In this document: positions 23,256 to 31,321 of the stretch, piece by piece
How positions within the stretch are numbered: the first letter of the stretch is position 1
How the letters are laid out: every line of letters begins with the position of its first letter
Assembly: GCA_026394015.1 (NCBI GenBank)
Contig: JAPKZA010000268.1
Location: forward strand, 1 to 47,711
Direction of reading: 5' to 3'
DNA length: 47,711 nt
DNA from: Acidobacteriota bacterium
Lineage (GTDB): Bacteria > Acidobacteriota > Terriglobia > Bryobacterales > Bryobacteraceae
Notes under the pieces: model-generated
What the model was told of the DNA's origin: nothing
Database searches by the model: none
Seen by the model: the letters and a program-made list of their open reading frames with translations, nothing else
Made by a program: the position numbers and the translations under genes

Positions 23256-23298
23256 GATACCCCCATATGGGGGTATCGTCGACCCCCCCCCTAGGGGG
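23256..23298. repeat. Perfect 22-bp palindrome plus adjacent C5TAG5 palindrome
   Basis: Positions 23256-23277 are a perfect palindrome with arms GATACCCCCAT and a central CATATG. A second palindrome, CCCCCTAGGGGG, spans 23287-23298 and includes the argA stop codon. The first has the layout of CsoR/RcnR-family operators (TACCC, A/T centre, GGGTA). It could instead be part of an argA terminator or mRNA end, though no T-run follows on either strand. Confidence 0.6.
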
Positions 23299-23818
23299 CT
23301 AGCGTCTTCAGCATCGCAATCTCATCGCAAGCTTGAAACTTCGGACACCGCAGGCAATCTTTCCAGGCCTTTAAGGGCAATTCTCCCCGGTCGACGACGT
23401 CGTAGCCCAACTTTCGGAAGAAGCCATCGACGTACGTGAAGGCGAAAAGTGTCCGGAGGCCGAAGGCGACGGCTTCCTTTTCCAGAGATTCGAGTAATTG
23501 GCGTCCTAGGCCGTGCTGTTTCCAGCCTGGGTCGACGGCGAGACTGCGGATTTCGGCGGCGAGAGGGCTATAGATGTGTAAGGCGGCGCAGGCGACGAGC
23601 CGTGAGCCGGCATATATAACGGTAAAGTCGCGGATATTTTCCGCCATTTCAAACTCGGTGCGGGGGAGCATGATCCCCTTGGCGGCGTAGTCATTGATGA
23701 GGCCGAGGAGCGGAGCGATGTCGCGGAGGGTGGCGCTTTTGAGAACGGTAGGACCTTCGACGTACTCGGAAGGCACAAGCGAGCGCGGCGCGGCGATCGA
23801 GATGAGGGGGCTACTCAT
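23291..23818 (-). CDS. argA: Short N-acetylglutamate synthase-like GNAT acetyltransferase
   Basis: Transfers acetyl from acetyl-CoA to glutamate, the first step of arginine synthesis, if the context is right. The 175 residues are one GNAT domain: PLLGLINDYAAKGIMLPRTE at the N-terminus, AEIRSLAVDPGWKQHGLGRQ with the acetyl-CoA pyrophosphate loop, and a C-terminal FFRKLGYDVV. The CLRCPKFQACDEIAM end with its Cys pair is typical of the short stand-alone NAGS (S-NAGS) proteins rather than the classical ArgA with an amino-acid-kinase domain. It follows argB by 7 bases, with AAAGGA as ribosome-binding site inside the end of argB. It is the last gene of the argCBA unit. Confidence 0.87.
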   Translation of the reverse strand: MSSPLISIAAPRSLVPSEYVEGPTVLKSATLRDIAPLLGLINDYAAKGIMLPRTEFEMAENIRDFTVIYAGSRLVACAALHIYSPLAAEIRSLAVDPGWKQHGLGRQLLESLEKEAVAFGLRTLFAFTYVDGFFRKLGYDVVDRGELPLKAWKDCLRCPKFQACDEIAMLKTLAP

Positions 23819-23824
23819 GAACGT

Positions 23825-24598
23825 CTATCCTTTCACGAAGCGGGTTCCGACCGGTCCGTTGGCCCGGAGACGGGCGACGATGTCGACGGCTCCGCCGGGG
23901 GCGATGACGACCTCTTCGACCCCGCCGAGGAGGGCGTCGGCGGCGGCGTTGAGTTTGGCCTGCATGCCGCCGGTGGCGACGCCGGTTTCGATGAGCGCCC
24001 GGCTTTGGGCCAGCGTGAGGACGGGGATCACCTGACCGGAAGCGTCCTTGACTCCGTCGACGTCGGTAAGGAACAGGAGTTTGGCGGCGCGGTAGCCGAT
24101 TGCGCAGGCGACGGCCATTTGGTCAGCGTTGACGTTATAGATATTACCGAAGCGGTCTCCGGCGACACAAGCGACGACGGGGAGGAGGTGACCGGCGGTG
24201 AGGACCTCGAGCACGGCCGGGTTCGAACGGATGACGCGGCCGACAGCGCCGAGTTCCGGGCGGAGTTGTTCGGCCTCAGTGAGCCCGGCGTCAATGCCGC
24301 TGAGGCCTACGGCCGGCGCACCGGCGGCGACGAGAGAGGCGACGAGCAGGTGGTTGACCGTGCCGGCGAAGACCTTCAGCACGGCGTCGAGCACCTCCGG
24401 CGTGGTGACGCGGAGGCCTTCCACGAAGTGGTTCTCGACGTTGCGTTCGGCAAGGAAACGGGTCATCTGCTTGCCGCCGCCGTGGACGACGACGGTTTCC
24501 GGATTAGCGGCAAAGGCTCGGGCGAGTTGGGCGCTGATGGCCGAGCGCGAGGCGGCGTCGTCGAGCAGAGTGCCGCCGAGTTTGAGGAGCAGTCTCAT
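23825..24598 (-). CDS. argB: Acetylglutamate kinase
   Basis: Phosphorylates N-acetylglutamate, the second arginine-pathway step. The 257 aa show the amino-acid-kinase fold: LLLKLGGTLLDD at the N-terminus, VVVHGGGKQMTRFLAERNV (nucleotide loop), GNIYNVNADQMAVACAIGY and LLFLTDVDGVKDASG. The C-terminal GGMQAKLNAAADALLGGVEE is the usual K-x-x-A segment. The start ATG overlaps the argC stop by 4 bases (ATGA). The frame is open far upstream, but that part is antisense to argC and not real protein. An N-terminal helix typical of arginine-inhibited hexameric NAGK is absent, so simple feedback inhibition is less certain. Confidence 0.96.
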   Translation of the reverse strand: MRLLLKLGGTLLDDAASRSAISAQLARAFAANPETVVVHGGGKQMTRFLAERNVENHFVEGLRVTTPEVLDAVLKVFAGTVNHLLVASLVAAGAPAVGLSGIDAGLTEAEQLRPELGAVGRVIRSNPAVLEVLTAGHLLPVVACVAGDRFGNIYNVNADQMAVACAIGYRAAKLLFLTDVDGVKDASGQVIPVLTLAQSRALIETGVATGGMQAKLNAAADALLGGVEEVVIAPGGAVDIVARLRANGPVGTRFVKG

Positions 24599-25575
24599 AG
24601 CAGCCCCTGGGTTTCGGGGAAGCCGAGGATGAGATTCATGTTCTGGATGGCTTGGCCGGCGGCGCCTTTGACGAGATTGTCGATGGCGGCGACGACGATG
24701 CCGCGTTTGGTGCGGCCGTCGAAGACGACGCCGATGTCGCAGAAGTTGGTGCGGGTGACGGCGCGGAGGTCGGGCACCTTGCCGGGTTCGTAGATGCGGA
24801 CGAAGGGTTCGTCGGCGTAACGGGTTTCGTACATGCCGACGATTTCGGCGGCGCTCTTCAGGTCCGACGCGCGGAAGTAGATGGTTTCGAGAATGCCGCG
24901 GTGCACCGGGATCAATTGGGCTGCAAAGCTGAATTCGGCTTCGCGGAGGCCGGTGTTCTGGAGCACTTCGGCGACGTGCCGGTGGTAGAGCAACGAATAG
25001 GCGGAGAAGTTCTCGGTGACTTCGCAGAAGTGGGTGGCGAGGCTGGCTTTGCGGCCGGCGCCGCTGACGCCGCTTTTGGCGTCGCAAACGACTCCGGCTT
25101 GGCGGTCAATGACGTCGACGAGGGGGGCGAGGGCGAGGCTGGCGGCGGTAGGGTAGCAGCCGGGGTTGGAGATGAGCCGCTTGCCGACGGCGTCCTGACG
25201 GTTGAGTTCCGGCAGGACGTAGGCGGCTTCGGCGAGCAGTTCGGGCTGGGTGTGTTCTTCTTTGTACCAGCGCTGGTAGCTTTCGACGGTGCCGAGGCGG
25301 AAGGCTCCGGAGAGGTCGACAAGCTTCGCGCCGGCGGCGAGATAGCCGGGGGCGAGTTCCATCGAAACTTCGGGCGGGGTGGCGAGGAAGATGCCATCGA
25401 GGCCGGCCGCGGCGACGGCGTCGGCGGTAGCGGGCATGGTGGTCTGGCCCTTGACGGCCGTCGGCTCTTCGCGGTGCTCCATAAGGAACACTTCGACGCC
25501 GCCGTGACGGCTCAGAAGCTGGGCGAGCTCGGCCCCGCTATAACCCCGAAAACCAACGATTCCAATCTTTTTCAT
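24595..25575 (-). CDS. argC: N-acetyl-gamma-glutamyl-phosphate reductase
   Basis: NADPH-dependent reduction of N-acetylglutamyl phosphate to the semialdehyde. The 326-residue protein has the dinucleotide-binding GIVGFRGYSGAELAQLLSRH at the N-terminus, the catalytic Cys in ISNPGCYPTAASLAL, and the HRHVAEVLQNTG and IPVHRGILETIYFRA substrate segments with the catalytic His. It is the first gene of argC-argB-argA. ATG at 25575 is only 4 bases from a pair of ARG-box-like sites, and there is no clear Shine-Dalgarno sequence, so the leader is very short. Confidence 0.96.
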   Translation of the reverse strand: MKKIGIVGFRGYSGAELAQLLSRHGGVEVFLMEHREEPTAVKGQTTMPATADAVAAAGLDGIFLATPPEVSMELAPGYLAAGAKLVDLSGAFRLGTVESYQRWYKEEHTQPELLAEAAYVLPELNRQDAVGKRLISNPGCYPTAASLALAPLVDVIDRQAGVVCDAKSGVSGAGRKASLATHFCEVTENFSAYSLLYHRHVAEVLQNTGLREAEFSFAAQLIPVHRGILETIYFRASDLKSAAEIVGMYETRYADEPFVRIYEPGKVPDLRAVTRTNFCDIGVVFDGRTKRGIVVAAIDNLVKGAAGQAIQNMNLILGFPETQGLL

Positions 25576-25578
25576 GGC

Positions 25579-25612
25579 TGATTAATTATTCATCCCAATG
25601 AATAATTATACC
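25579..25612 (-). promoter_or_regulatory. Tandem ARG-box-like operator and -10 element of argCBA
   Basis: Written on the plus strand, TGATTAATTATTCA (25579-25592) and TGAATAATTATACC (25599-25612) each resemble the ArgR/AhrC box TGAAT-wwww-ATTCA; their starts are 20 bp apart, two helical turns. The central part also forms a perfect inverted repeat AATTATTCAT / ATGAATAATT around CCCA. On the minus strand TATAAT at 25610-25605 is a -10 element, so a bound repressor would cover the promoter. No argR gene is in the window. Confidence 0.7.
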
Positions 25613-25614
25613 AT

Positions 25615-26079
25615 TCAGAGCGGTCGACTGTTGCTCTGCTCGTTCACGCTACGGTCGGCCATCTCGCCGACGATCGGCAGCCGGATGAGCTCATTGGCGG
25701 AGGTTTTGACGAGCATCAGGATCCAGGTGGCAACCAAACCCAGTTCGAGAATCGGAATAATCCGCCGGAGGCCGGAAACGCGCAGGACCGGCTCTAAGGC
25801 GATATCGACGATCATCCAGGCGACGAAAAGATACAGCCCTTGGAAGGCGTGGAAACGGACGAGACGGTCCGCGCGGAAGCGCGCCGTCGAAAGGATCACC
25901 AGGCTCATGATCCAGCCGATCCAGGGGACGTAGCAGAGAATCGACGCATTGCGGGGCTTCAGGGAGGCTAACGGACCGATTCCGGCAGCGGCGGCCGCTC
26001 CGGGCTGGGCCGTGCCGCAGCTTTGGCAGAAAGCAGCGGTGCTTTGGACCTGAGTTCCGCAATGTGTGCAAAAGGGCAT
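25615..26079 (-). CDS. Zinc-ribbon membrane protein (DUF4870-like)
   Basis: A 154-residue protein with an N-terminal zinc ribbon (CTHCGTQVQSTAAFCQSCGT, two CxxC pairs), an Ala-rich linker, and a hydrophobic domain with about three membrane helices (ILCYVPWIGWIMSLVILST, LYLFVAWMIVDIALEPVLRV and LELGLVATWILMLVKTSANE). This layout matches DUF4870-like small membrane proteins of unknown function with a cytoplasmic zinc finger. It ends 3 bases before the argCBA operator region and is probably its own unit, since the operator follows. It starts close to, and divergent from, the MBL-fold gene. Confidence 0.82.
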   Translation of the reverse strand: MPFCTHCGTQVQSTAAFCQSCGTAQPGAAAAAGIGPLASLKPRNASILCYVPWIGWIMSLVILSTARFRADRLVRFHAFQGLYLFVAWMIVDIALEPVLRVSGLRRIIPILELGLVATWILMLVKTSANELIRLPIVGEMADRSVNEQSNSRPL

Positions 26080-26153
26080 TTCCTGCCTCCTTATTCTGTT
26101 CTACGCAATCGGGGCTTGCGATGTTCCTGCCGTCTTCAGTAGCATGGGCAACG

Positions 26154-27152
26154 ATGAAATTCTTATCGACCCTTCTCCTGCTTTCGTTGACCGCCTTCCC
26201 GCTAGCCGCGGCGGAGAAGACGCTCGACATTTACTTTATCGATGTTGAAGGCGGTCAGGCGACTCTGATTGTTACCCCGGACAAGCAGTCCCTGCTGGTG
26301 GACACCGGTTGGCCAGGATTCGAGGACCGCGACGCGGACCGGATCGTGAAGGCCGCGAAGAAGGCGGGTCTCAAGAAGATCGACAATCTGGTGATCACGC
26401 ACTACCACCGCGATCACGTCGGCGGCATTTCGCAACTGCTGCAAAAGATGCCGGTGGTGAACTTTATCGACCACGGGCCGAATCGCGAGACGGATCGGGC
26501 GGCCGAGCAGTTGATGGCCGCTTACACAAAGGCCGCGGCGACCGGGCAGCGGAAGTCGGTGAAGCCCGGCGACATGATTGCGTTGAAGGGCGCCGAGGTG
26601 AAAGTGGTCAGCGCCGATGGGGAAGTTTTGAGCGGGGCGGGGGCGAAGAATCCGCATTGCAGCGAAGCGAAGAAAGAGGCGGATCCGACCGAGAACGCGC
26701 GGAGCCTGGGCTTCCTTTTGACGTTTGGCAAATTCAAGTTCGTCGATCTCGGCGACCTGACCTGGAACAAAGAGTTGGAGTTGGCCTGCCCGGCGGACCG
26801 GTTGGGCGCGGTGTCGGTGTACCTGACGACGCACCATGGCGCGGACACTTCGGGCGCGAAAGGGATGGTGCATTCGCTCCGGCCGCAGGTTGCCATCATG
26901 AACAACGGATCGAAGAAGGGCGGCTCGCCGGCGGCGTGGCAGACGGTGAAGGCGTCGCCAGGGCTCGAAGACATTTGGCAGTTGCACTACGCGATTGCGG
27001 GCGGGAAGGAGAACAACGCTCCCGACGCGTTTTTGGCCGATGTGGACGAGTTCGGTACGGGTAACTATCTGAAGGTGAGCGCGAGCAAGGACGGCTCGTT
27101 CTCGGTGTTCAACTCGCGGAACAAGTTTACGAAGACGTACCGGGCCCGGTAA
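26154..27152 (+). CDS. Secreted metallo-beta-lactamase-fold hydrolase (ComEC-like domain)
   Basis: A 332-residue exported protein: signal peptide MKFLSTLLLLSLTAFPLAAA, then LDIYFIDVEGGQATLIVTPD and SLLVDTGWPGF as in the ComEC/Rec2 MBL subfamily. The metal-binding HYHRDHVGG motif lies near residue 100, a later FGKFKFVDLGDLTW supplies the Asp, and TTHHGADTSG the third His. The substrate is unknown; MBL proteins of this subgroup include nucleases and phosphodiesterases. I took ATG at 26154 because it starts the signal peptide; the frame is open from 26064. Ribosome-binding signal is weak. The stop is 26 bases inside the opposing sbcC gene. Confidence 0.85.
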   Translation: MKFLSTLLLLSLTAFPLAAAEKTLDIYFIDVEGGQATLIVTPDKQSLLVDTGWPGFEDRDADRIVKAAKKAGLKKIDNLVITHYHRDHVGGISQLLQKMPVVNFIDHGPNRETDRAAEQLMAAYTKAAATGQRKSVKPGDMIALKGAEVKVVSADGEVLSGAGAKNPHCSEAKKEADPTENARSLGFLLTFGKFKFVDLGDLTWNKELELACPADRLGAVSVYLTTHHGADTSGAKGMVHSLRPQVAIMNNGSKKGGSPAAWQTVKASPGLEDIWQLHYAIAGGKENNAPDAFLADVDEFGTGNYLKVSASKDGSFSVFNSRNKFTKTYRAR

Positions 27153-29955
27153 TCCGGGTGGTGCTGCCGCGGGTGCCGGGCAGCACTTCCAGGCGGAGCG
27201 GGATGCGTTCCTTCATATCGGCCACGTGGGAGATGAGACCAACGAGGCGCCCGCTGCGCTGGAGATCGGCCAGGGTGTTCATGGCCAAGTCGAGGACCTC
27301 GGGGTCCAGCGTGCCGAAGCCTTCGTCGACGAAGAGTGAGTCCAGGCGGATGCCGCCGGTCGAAGCTTGGACGATGTCGGAGAGGCCGAGAGCGAGGGAG
27401 AGGGAGGCGAGGAACATCTCGCCTCCGGAGAGGGTCTCGACGCCGCGCATGACGCCCGTGTAGTAATCGCGCACTTTGAGTTCGAGGCCGCGGGCCCCGG
27501 GGGGATGGTGGAGTTCGTAGCGGCCGTTGCTCATGCGGCGGAGGCGGACCGTGGCGGCGGCGAGGACGTCCCTTAGGAACGAAATTTGCGCGTACTCCTG
27601 CAAGCTGAGTTTGCGGGGGTTGTCGCCGCCGACGACTTTGGCCATGCGGCCCACGGTGCGGTATTCGGTTTCGACGAGGGCTCCGGCTTTAATCAGACGG
27701 TCAAGTTCGGCGCCGACCTTTTGCAGGCTTTCCCTTTCTTGCGAGCGCTTGCCGCGTTCCTCGGCGACTTGCGCGGCGTGGGCGGCGGCCTGCGTCTTTT
27801 GGCTGTGAGCGGCGGCGAGGTCGGGCGGGGTGAGGCCGGCGGTGGCGGCTTCGGCGGCGGTGGCACGGGCGCGGTCGGCGGCCAGTTGCTCGCGAAAAGC
27901 ACGGAGTTGGGCGGCCCACTTTTCCTGCTTCTCTTTGGGCAGTCGGGCTTGCGCGGCGGCCGAGGAGTCGGCGAAATGGCAGGTGGCGAGGGCGGCTTCG
28001 GCGGCGCGTTGGGAGGCTTCCCAGAGTCGGGTGGCTTCCTTCGCGGCGTGGTCGGTCTCGGCTTCGGTGGCGGCGGCGGCACCGGCTTCGGTACGGGCTT
28101 GAGATTCGACGGTACGGGCCTCTTCGAGTTGGCGGTCGAGGGCGGCGATTTGGCGGGAGAGTTCGCCGATGGCTCGTTCGAGGGCCCCGGCGGCGCGGAG
28201 TTCGACGGGGACGGCACCCTCTTCCTTCGCGAGCAGCGTGGCGAGCCCGTGCCATTGGCGGTGGAGTTCGGCGGCTTGGTTTTGCAGGGTCTCGACGGCT
28301 AGGCTGGCTCGTTTCGCGAGTAGCCTGGCGTGTTCTGCAACGGCGCTGCGGCTTTCTTTTTCGTCCTTCTGCGCTTGATTGTAGAGGGCTTCGGCGTTGG
28401 GGGGAAGACCTGGGGGCAGGGCGGCGAGTTGCTCGCGGAGGACGGCGGCTTTTTCTGAGAGTTTGCGCCAGTCGGTGCCGGAGCCTTCGTGCTGATTGGC
28501 GGGGCTGGGGTGGTGAGTGGAGCCGCAGACGGGGCAGGGCTCGCCGGGTTGGAGGCGCTCGGCGAGGGCGGCGGCTTCGGCCTGTTCAGCGGCGGCGGCT
28601 TGGGGGCCGACGAGGGCATACTCAACTTGCCACTTGTCGTAGTTGCCGCGGTGCTCGTGGGTTTGCTTGGCTTCTATCGCCGCGACGGAGCGGTCGGTGG
28701 CGGTGGCGGCGAGTTTTTCGAGGGCGGGGAGTTTGGCGTCGATGGCGGTGCGTTCGGCGAGCTTGGCGGCGACGATCTGCTCGGCTTCGCGGAACTGCTT
28801 TTCGGCGAGTTGGGCGGACACCCTCTGGGCGACGAGCCGGTTGACGATGGGGCGGAGGGTTTCGAGGCGCGCGCGTTCGCCGAAGAGGCGGTCGCGGGCG
28901 TCGCGGGTGGCTTCGGCGTCGCGGAGGGCGGCGATGGCATTCTCGAGCGCGGCGAGGGCGGAGGCCGTTCGGTTGCGCGCGGCTTCGTGGCGGAGGGTAG
29001 TTTCGTGCCGCGCCTTAGCGCGGGCGGCGAGGTCTTCCAGGGCCGGCCAGACGGTGTCGGCGCGGGCGGCGGCCGCGAGGGTGGCTTCGGTGGTGGCCAC
29101 TCCTTCCAGGCGGGCCTCCTGGTCGGCGAGCGTCTTTTTTGCGGCGGTGAGTTCGTCGAAGAGGCGTTGGCGGTGGATGGCTTCGGCGAGGGCGGCCTCG
29201 GCGGTTTGCACGGCCTTGGCGGCTTCGGCGGCGGCTTGGTCCAGGGCGGCGATCTGGTCTGCTTGGGCGGCTAACTTGGCGGTGAGATCTTCGGGCGTGG
29301 GGCAGCCCGCCATTTCGAGGATGGCTTTGCGCCGGGTTTCAAAGTCCTGGAATTTAGCTCCGAGGTCTTTAGCGCGATCCTTTAGCCCGTCTTCAATGCG
29401 GCGGTAGAGATGGGTTTGGAAGAGGACGGCCAGGATGCTTTCGCGCTCGCTGGGTTTGGCGAGAAGGAACCGCTGGAACTCGCCCTGGGGCAGGAGGACG
29501 ACCTGGCGGAACTGATCGTCCTTGAAGCCAAGGAGCTCCGTGATGCGGGCGGTGACGTCGGTGACTTTGTTTTCGAGGAGGCGGTCGGCGTCGTCCCAGA
29601 GGTAGGCGTCGGGTTGCTTGGTGGTGAAGCCTTCGCCGCGTTGCTTCGGGAGTTCCTGAATGGGCGAGCGCTGGACGCGGTATTCCTTGCTGCCGAGGGC
29701 GAAGGAGAAGGTCACTTGGGTCGCCGTTTTGGGGTCGGCGAAGTCGCTGCGCAGCGTCCGGCCAGCGCGGAGGCCGCCGGAGGAATCGCCGTACAGGGCG
29801 AAACAGATGCCGTCCAGGATCGACGTTTTGCCGGCGCCGGTGGGGCCGCTGATGCTGATCAGGAACAGCGGCGATTCGCCGAGGCGGGTGAAATCGATGG
29901 TCTCGGTGCCGGAGTAGGGCCCGAAAGCCTGCATGGTGAGGCGGAGAGGTTTCAC
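27127..29955 (-). CDS. sbcC: SbcC, ATPase subunit of the SbcCD nuclease
   Basis: SbcC is the SMC-like ATPase of the SbcCD (Rad50-Mre11) complex, which opens hairpins and protein-blocked DNA ends. In 942 aa the N-terminus has Walker A GPTGAGKT at 37-44 and the Q-loop LLPQGEFQRFLLA. Long Ala/Glu/Arg-rich coiled coils flank a zinc hook CPVC at 474-477. The C-terminus has the ABC signature LSGGEMFLASLSLALG and Walker B LDSLFVDEGFGTLD. The start overlaps the sbcD stop by 4 bases (ATGA). It is slightly shorter than the E. coli protein (1048 aa), mainly in the coils. Confidence 0.96.
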   Translation of the reverse strand: MKPLRLTMQAFGPYSGTETIDFTRLGESPLFLISISGPTGAGKTSILDGICFALYGDSSGGLRAGRTLRSDFADPKTATQVTFSFALGSKEYRVQRSPIQELPKQRGEGFTTKQPDAYLWDDADRLLENKVTDVTARITELLGFKDDQFRQVVLLPQGEFQRFLLAKPSERESILAVLFQTHLYRRIEDGLKDRAKDLGAKFQDFETRRKAILEMAGCPTPEDLTAKLAAQADQIAALDQAAAEAAKAVQTAEAALAEAIHRQRLFDELTAAKKTLADQEARLEGVATTEATLAAAARADTVWPALEDLAARAKARHETTLRHEAARNRTASALAALENAIAALRDAEATRDARDRLFGERARLETLRPIVNRLVAQRVSAQLAEKQFREAEQIVAAKLAERTAIDAKLPALEKLAATATDRSVAAIEAKQTHEHRGNYDKWQVEYALVGPQAAAAEQAEAAALAERLQPGEPCPVCGSTHHPSPANQHEGSGTDWRKLSEKAAVLREQLAALPPGLPPNAEALYNQAQKDEKESRSAVAEHARLLAKRASLAVETLQNQAAELHRQWHGLATLLAKEEGAVPVELRAAGALERAIGELSRQIAALDRQLEEARTVESQARTEAGAAAATEAETDHAAKEATRLWEASQRAAEAALATCHFADSSAAAQARLPKEKQEKWAAQLRAFREQLAADRARATAAEAATAGLTPPDLAAAHSQKTQAAAHAAQVAEERGKRSQERESLQKVGAELDRLIKAGALVETEYRTVGRMAKVVGGDNPRKLSLQEYAQISFLRDVLAAATVRLRRMSNGRYELHHPPGARGLELKVRDYYTGVMRGVETLSGGEMFLASLSLALGLSDIVQASTGGIRLDSLFVDEGFGTLDPEVLDLAMNTLADLQRSGRLVGLISHVADMKERIPLRLEVLPGTRGSTTRITGPGTSS

Positions 29956-31007
29956 TGTTGCAGCTCCGCGATGATGGCTTCCTGCTCAGCGCTGGGAGCC
30001 TCGTTTTGGACGTACTGCCAGAAGCTGGAGAACATGGCTTGGGGGGTGGCGGCGGGGACGATGGCGTCGTCGCCGGTGGGGTCAATCACGCGGGGGGCGA
30101 GGCCGAGGAAATGGGGGTAGCGGTCTTGCAGGCGGCGGGCGACGTCGGGGATGAGGCCGGAGTCGGTGAGGGTGAAGTAGAGGTAGTCGTCGCTGCGGGG
30201 GGCTTGGAGGAGTTCATCGAACCCGGCTTCGACGCAGCGGAGATCGTGGCGGGGGGAGAGCGCGAACTCTTCGATGCCTTGGCCGAGGGTGACGAGGGTG
30301 ACGGACTTCTTCTGGTGGGCTTCGCTCGTGCTGTATTTCAGCAGGGAGCCGGAGTAGCGGGGGGTGCCGAGGGTTTGGGGCTGGTGGAGATGGCCGAGGG
30401 CGCCGTAGGCGTAGCCGGCGAAGGCGTTGACGCCGACCTGGCCGGCGGTGCCGACGGAGAGGGGGCGCTCGGATTCGGACTCGACGCCGCCGGCGACGAA
30501 GGCGTGGGCGATGGCGACGGCGGGGCCTTGGGCGGGCCGGAAGCGATCCAGGAGGAAGGCCAGGGCGGAGTGATGATCCTGCCCGGTGTAGTCAGGAAAG
30601 GCGCTGCGGACGCTGGCGGGTTCGGCGAAGGGGATGGCGACGAAGGTGGTATCGGCAACGATCACCGAGCCGGTGGATTCGACAGCGCCGAACAGGTGGA
30701 GGCCTTGGTGGCGCAGGAGGCGGGCGCCGAAATCGAGGCGCTGCTGACTATCGTGATTGCCGCCGATGGCGATGATGGGTACGCGGCAGCGGTCGGCTAG
30801 TTCATGGAAGGTGTCATCAAGGAGCGAGACGGCGTCGGCGGGTGGGAAGGCGCGGTCGTAGAGGTCGCCGGCGATGACGATGGCGTCGGGGCGGGTTTCG
30901 ACGGCGAGGTCGATGAACTGCCGGAGGACGTGGGCTTGGTCGTCGAGGAGGGAGTGGTTGCCGAGGACGCGGCCCAGGTGCCAGTCGGCGGTATGCAGGA
31001 AGCGCAT
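29952..31007 (-). CDS. sbcD: SbcD, nuclease subunit of the SbcCD complex
   Basis: Mn-dependent exo/endonuclease partner of SbcC. The 351 residues show the calcineurin-like phosphoesterase motifs in order: FLHTADWHLGR (motif I, metal Asp and His), VIAGDLYDRAFPP (motif II), IAIGGNHDSQQRL (motif III, Asn-His-Asp), AIAHAFVAGG, then YGALGHLHQPQ with the late metal-binding His. It is the first gene of sbcDC and reads divergently from the small plus-strand gene at 31039. About 30 bases lie between them, with no evident promoter. Confidence 0.96.
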   Translation of the reverse strand: MRFLHTADWHLGRVLGNHSLLDDQAHVLRQFIDLAVETRPDAIVIAGDLYDRAFPPADAVSLLDDTFHELADRCRVPIIAIGGNHDSQQRLDFGARLLRHQGLHLFGAVESTGSVIVADTTFVAIPFAEPASVRSAFPDYTGQDHHSALAFLLDRFRPAQGPAVAIAHAFVAGGVESESERPLSVGTAGQVGVNAFAGYAYGALGHLHQPQTLGTPRYSGSLLKYSTSEAHQKKSVTLVTLGQGIEEFALSPRHDLRCVEAGFDELLQAPRSDDYLYFTLTDSGLIPDVARRLQDRYPHFLGLAPRVIDPTGDDAIVPAATPQAMFSSFWQYVQNEAPSAEQEAIIAELQQ

Positions 31008-31038
31008 TAACTTGTTAGAGTAGCTTGCTTAAGGCTGC

Positions 31039-31317
31039 ATGGACGAACGTCAATATTTTATCGAGAGTAACACTACGCGGCCGGCGAACCTTTATTGTCC
31101 GTTTTGCCGGACGAGCGGGGGGTACGAACTGCGCTATTTGTTGCGGAAAAAGCGGGATCGGTTGCCGGCGGGGGGAGACGAGCGGGATCGGGCAAAGTTT
31201 GCGAAGTCGCAGAGTTACCTGGTTTTGCTGGACGATAAAGTGCGGTGCGGGAACGCCCGGTGCCGGAAGACGTTTGAGATTTCGGGCCTGAAGACGATGT
31301 CATTTTTAGCGGAGTAG
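31039..31317 (+). CDS. Small Cys-rich (putative zinc-binding) hypothetical protein
   Basis: A 92-residue basic protein of no recognised family. Two Cys pairs, CPFC at residues 20-23 and CGNARC at 70-75, flank a basic middle (LRYLLRKKRDRL and DERDRAKF), as in a split zinc ribbon. No signal peptide. ATG lies 31 bases from the start of sbcD on the opposite strand. The cupin gene starts 4 bases after its stop, so the two are probably cotranscribed. Confidence 0.65.
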   Translation: MDERQYFIESNTTRPANLYCPFCRTSGGYELRYLLRKKRDRLPAGGDERDRAKFAKSQSYLVLLDDKVRCGNARCRKTFEISGLKTMSFLAE

Positions 31318-31321
31318 AGCG

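Noticed and set aside
23158-23439. A 93-codon plus-strand open frame beginning upstream of the palindrome
   Set aside because: It runs into the end of argA antisense, has no ribosome-binding site and no recognisable protein pattern.
24599-25087. N-terminal extension of the ArgB frame to 420 residues
   Set aside because: It overlaps argC on the same strand in another frame and is Arg/His-rich; ArgB starts at the ATGA overlap at 24598.
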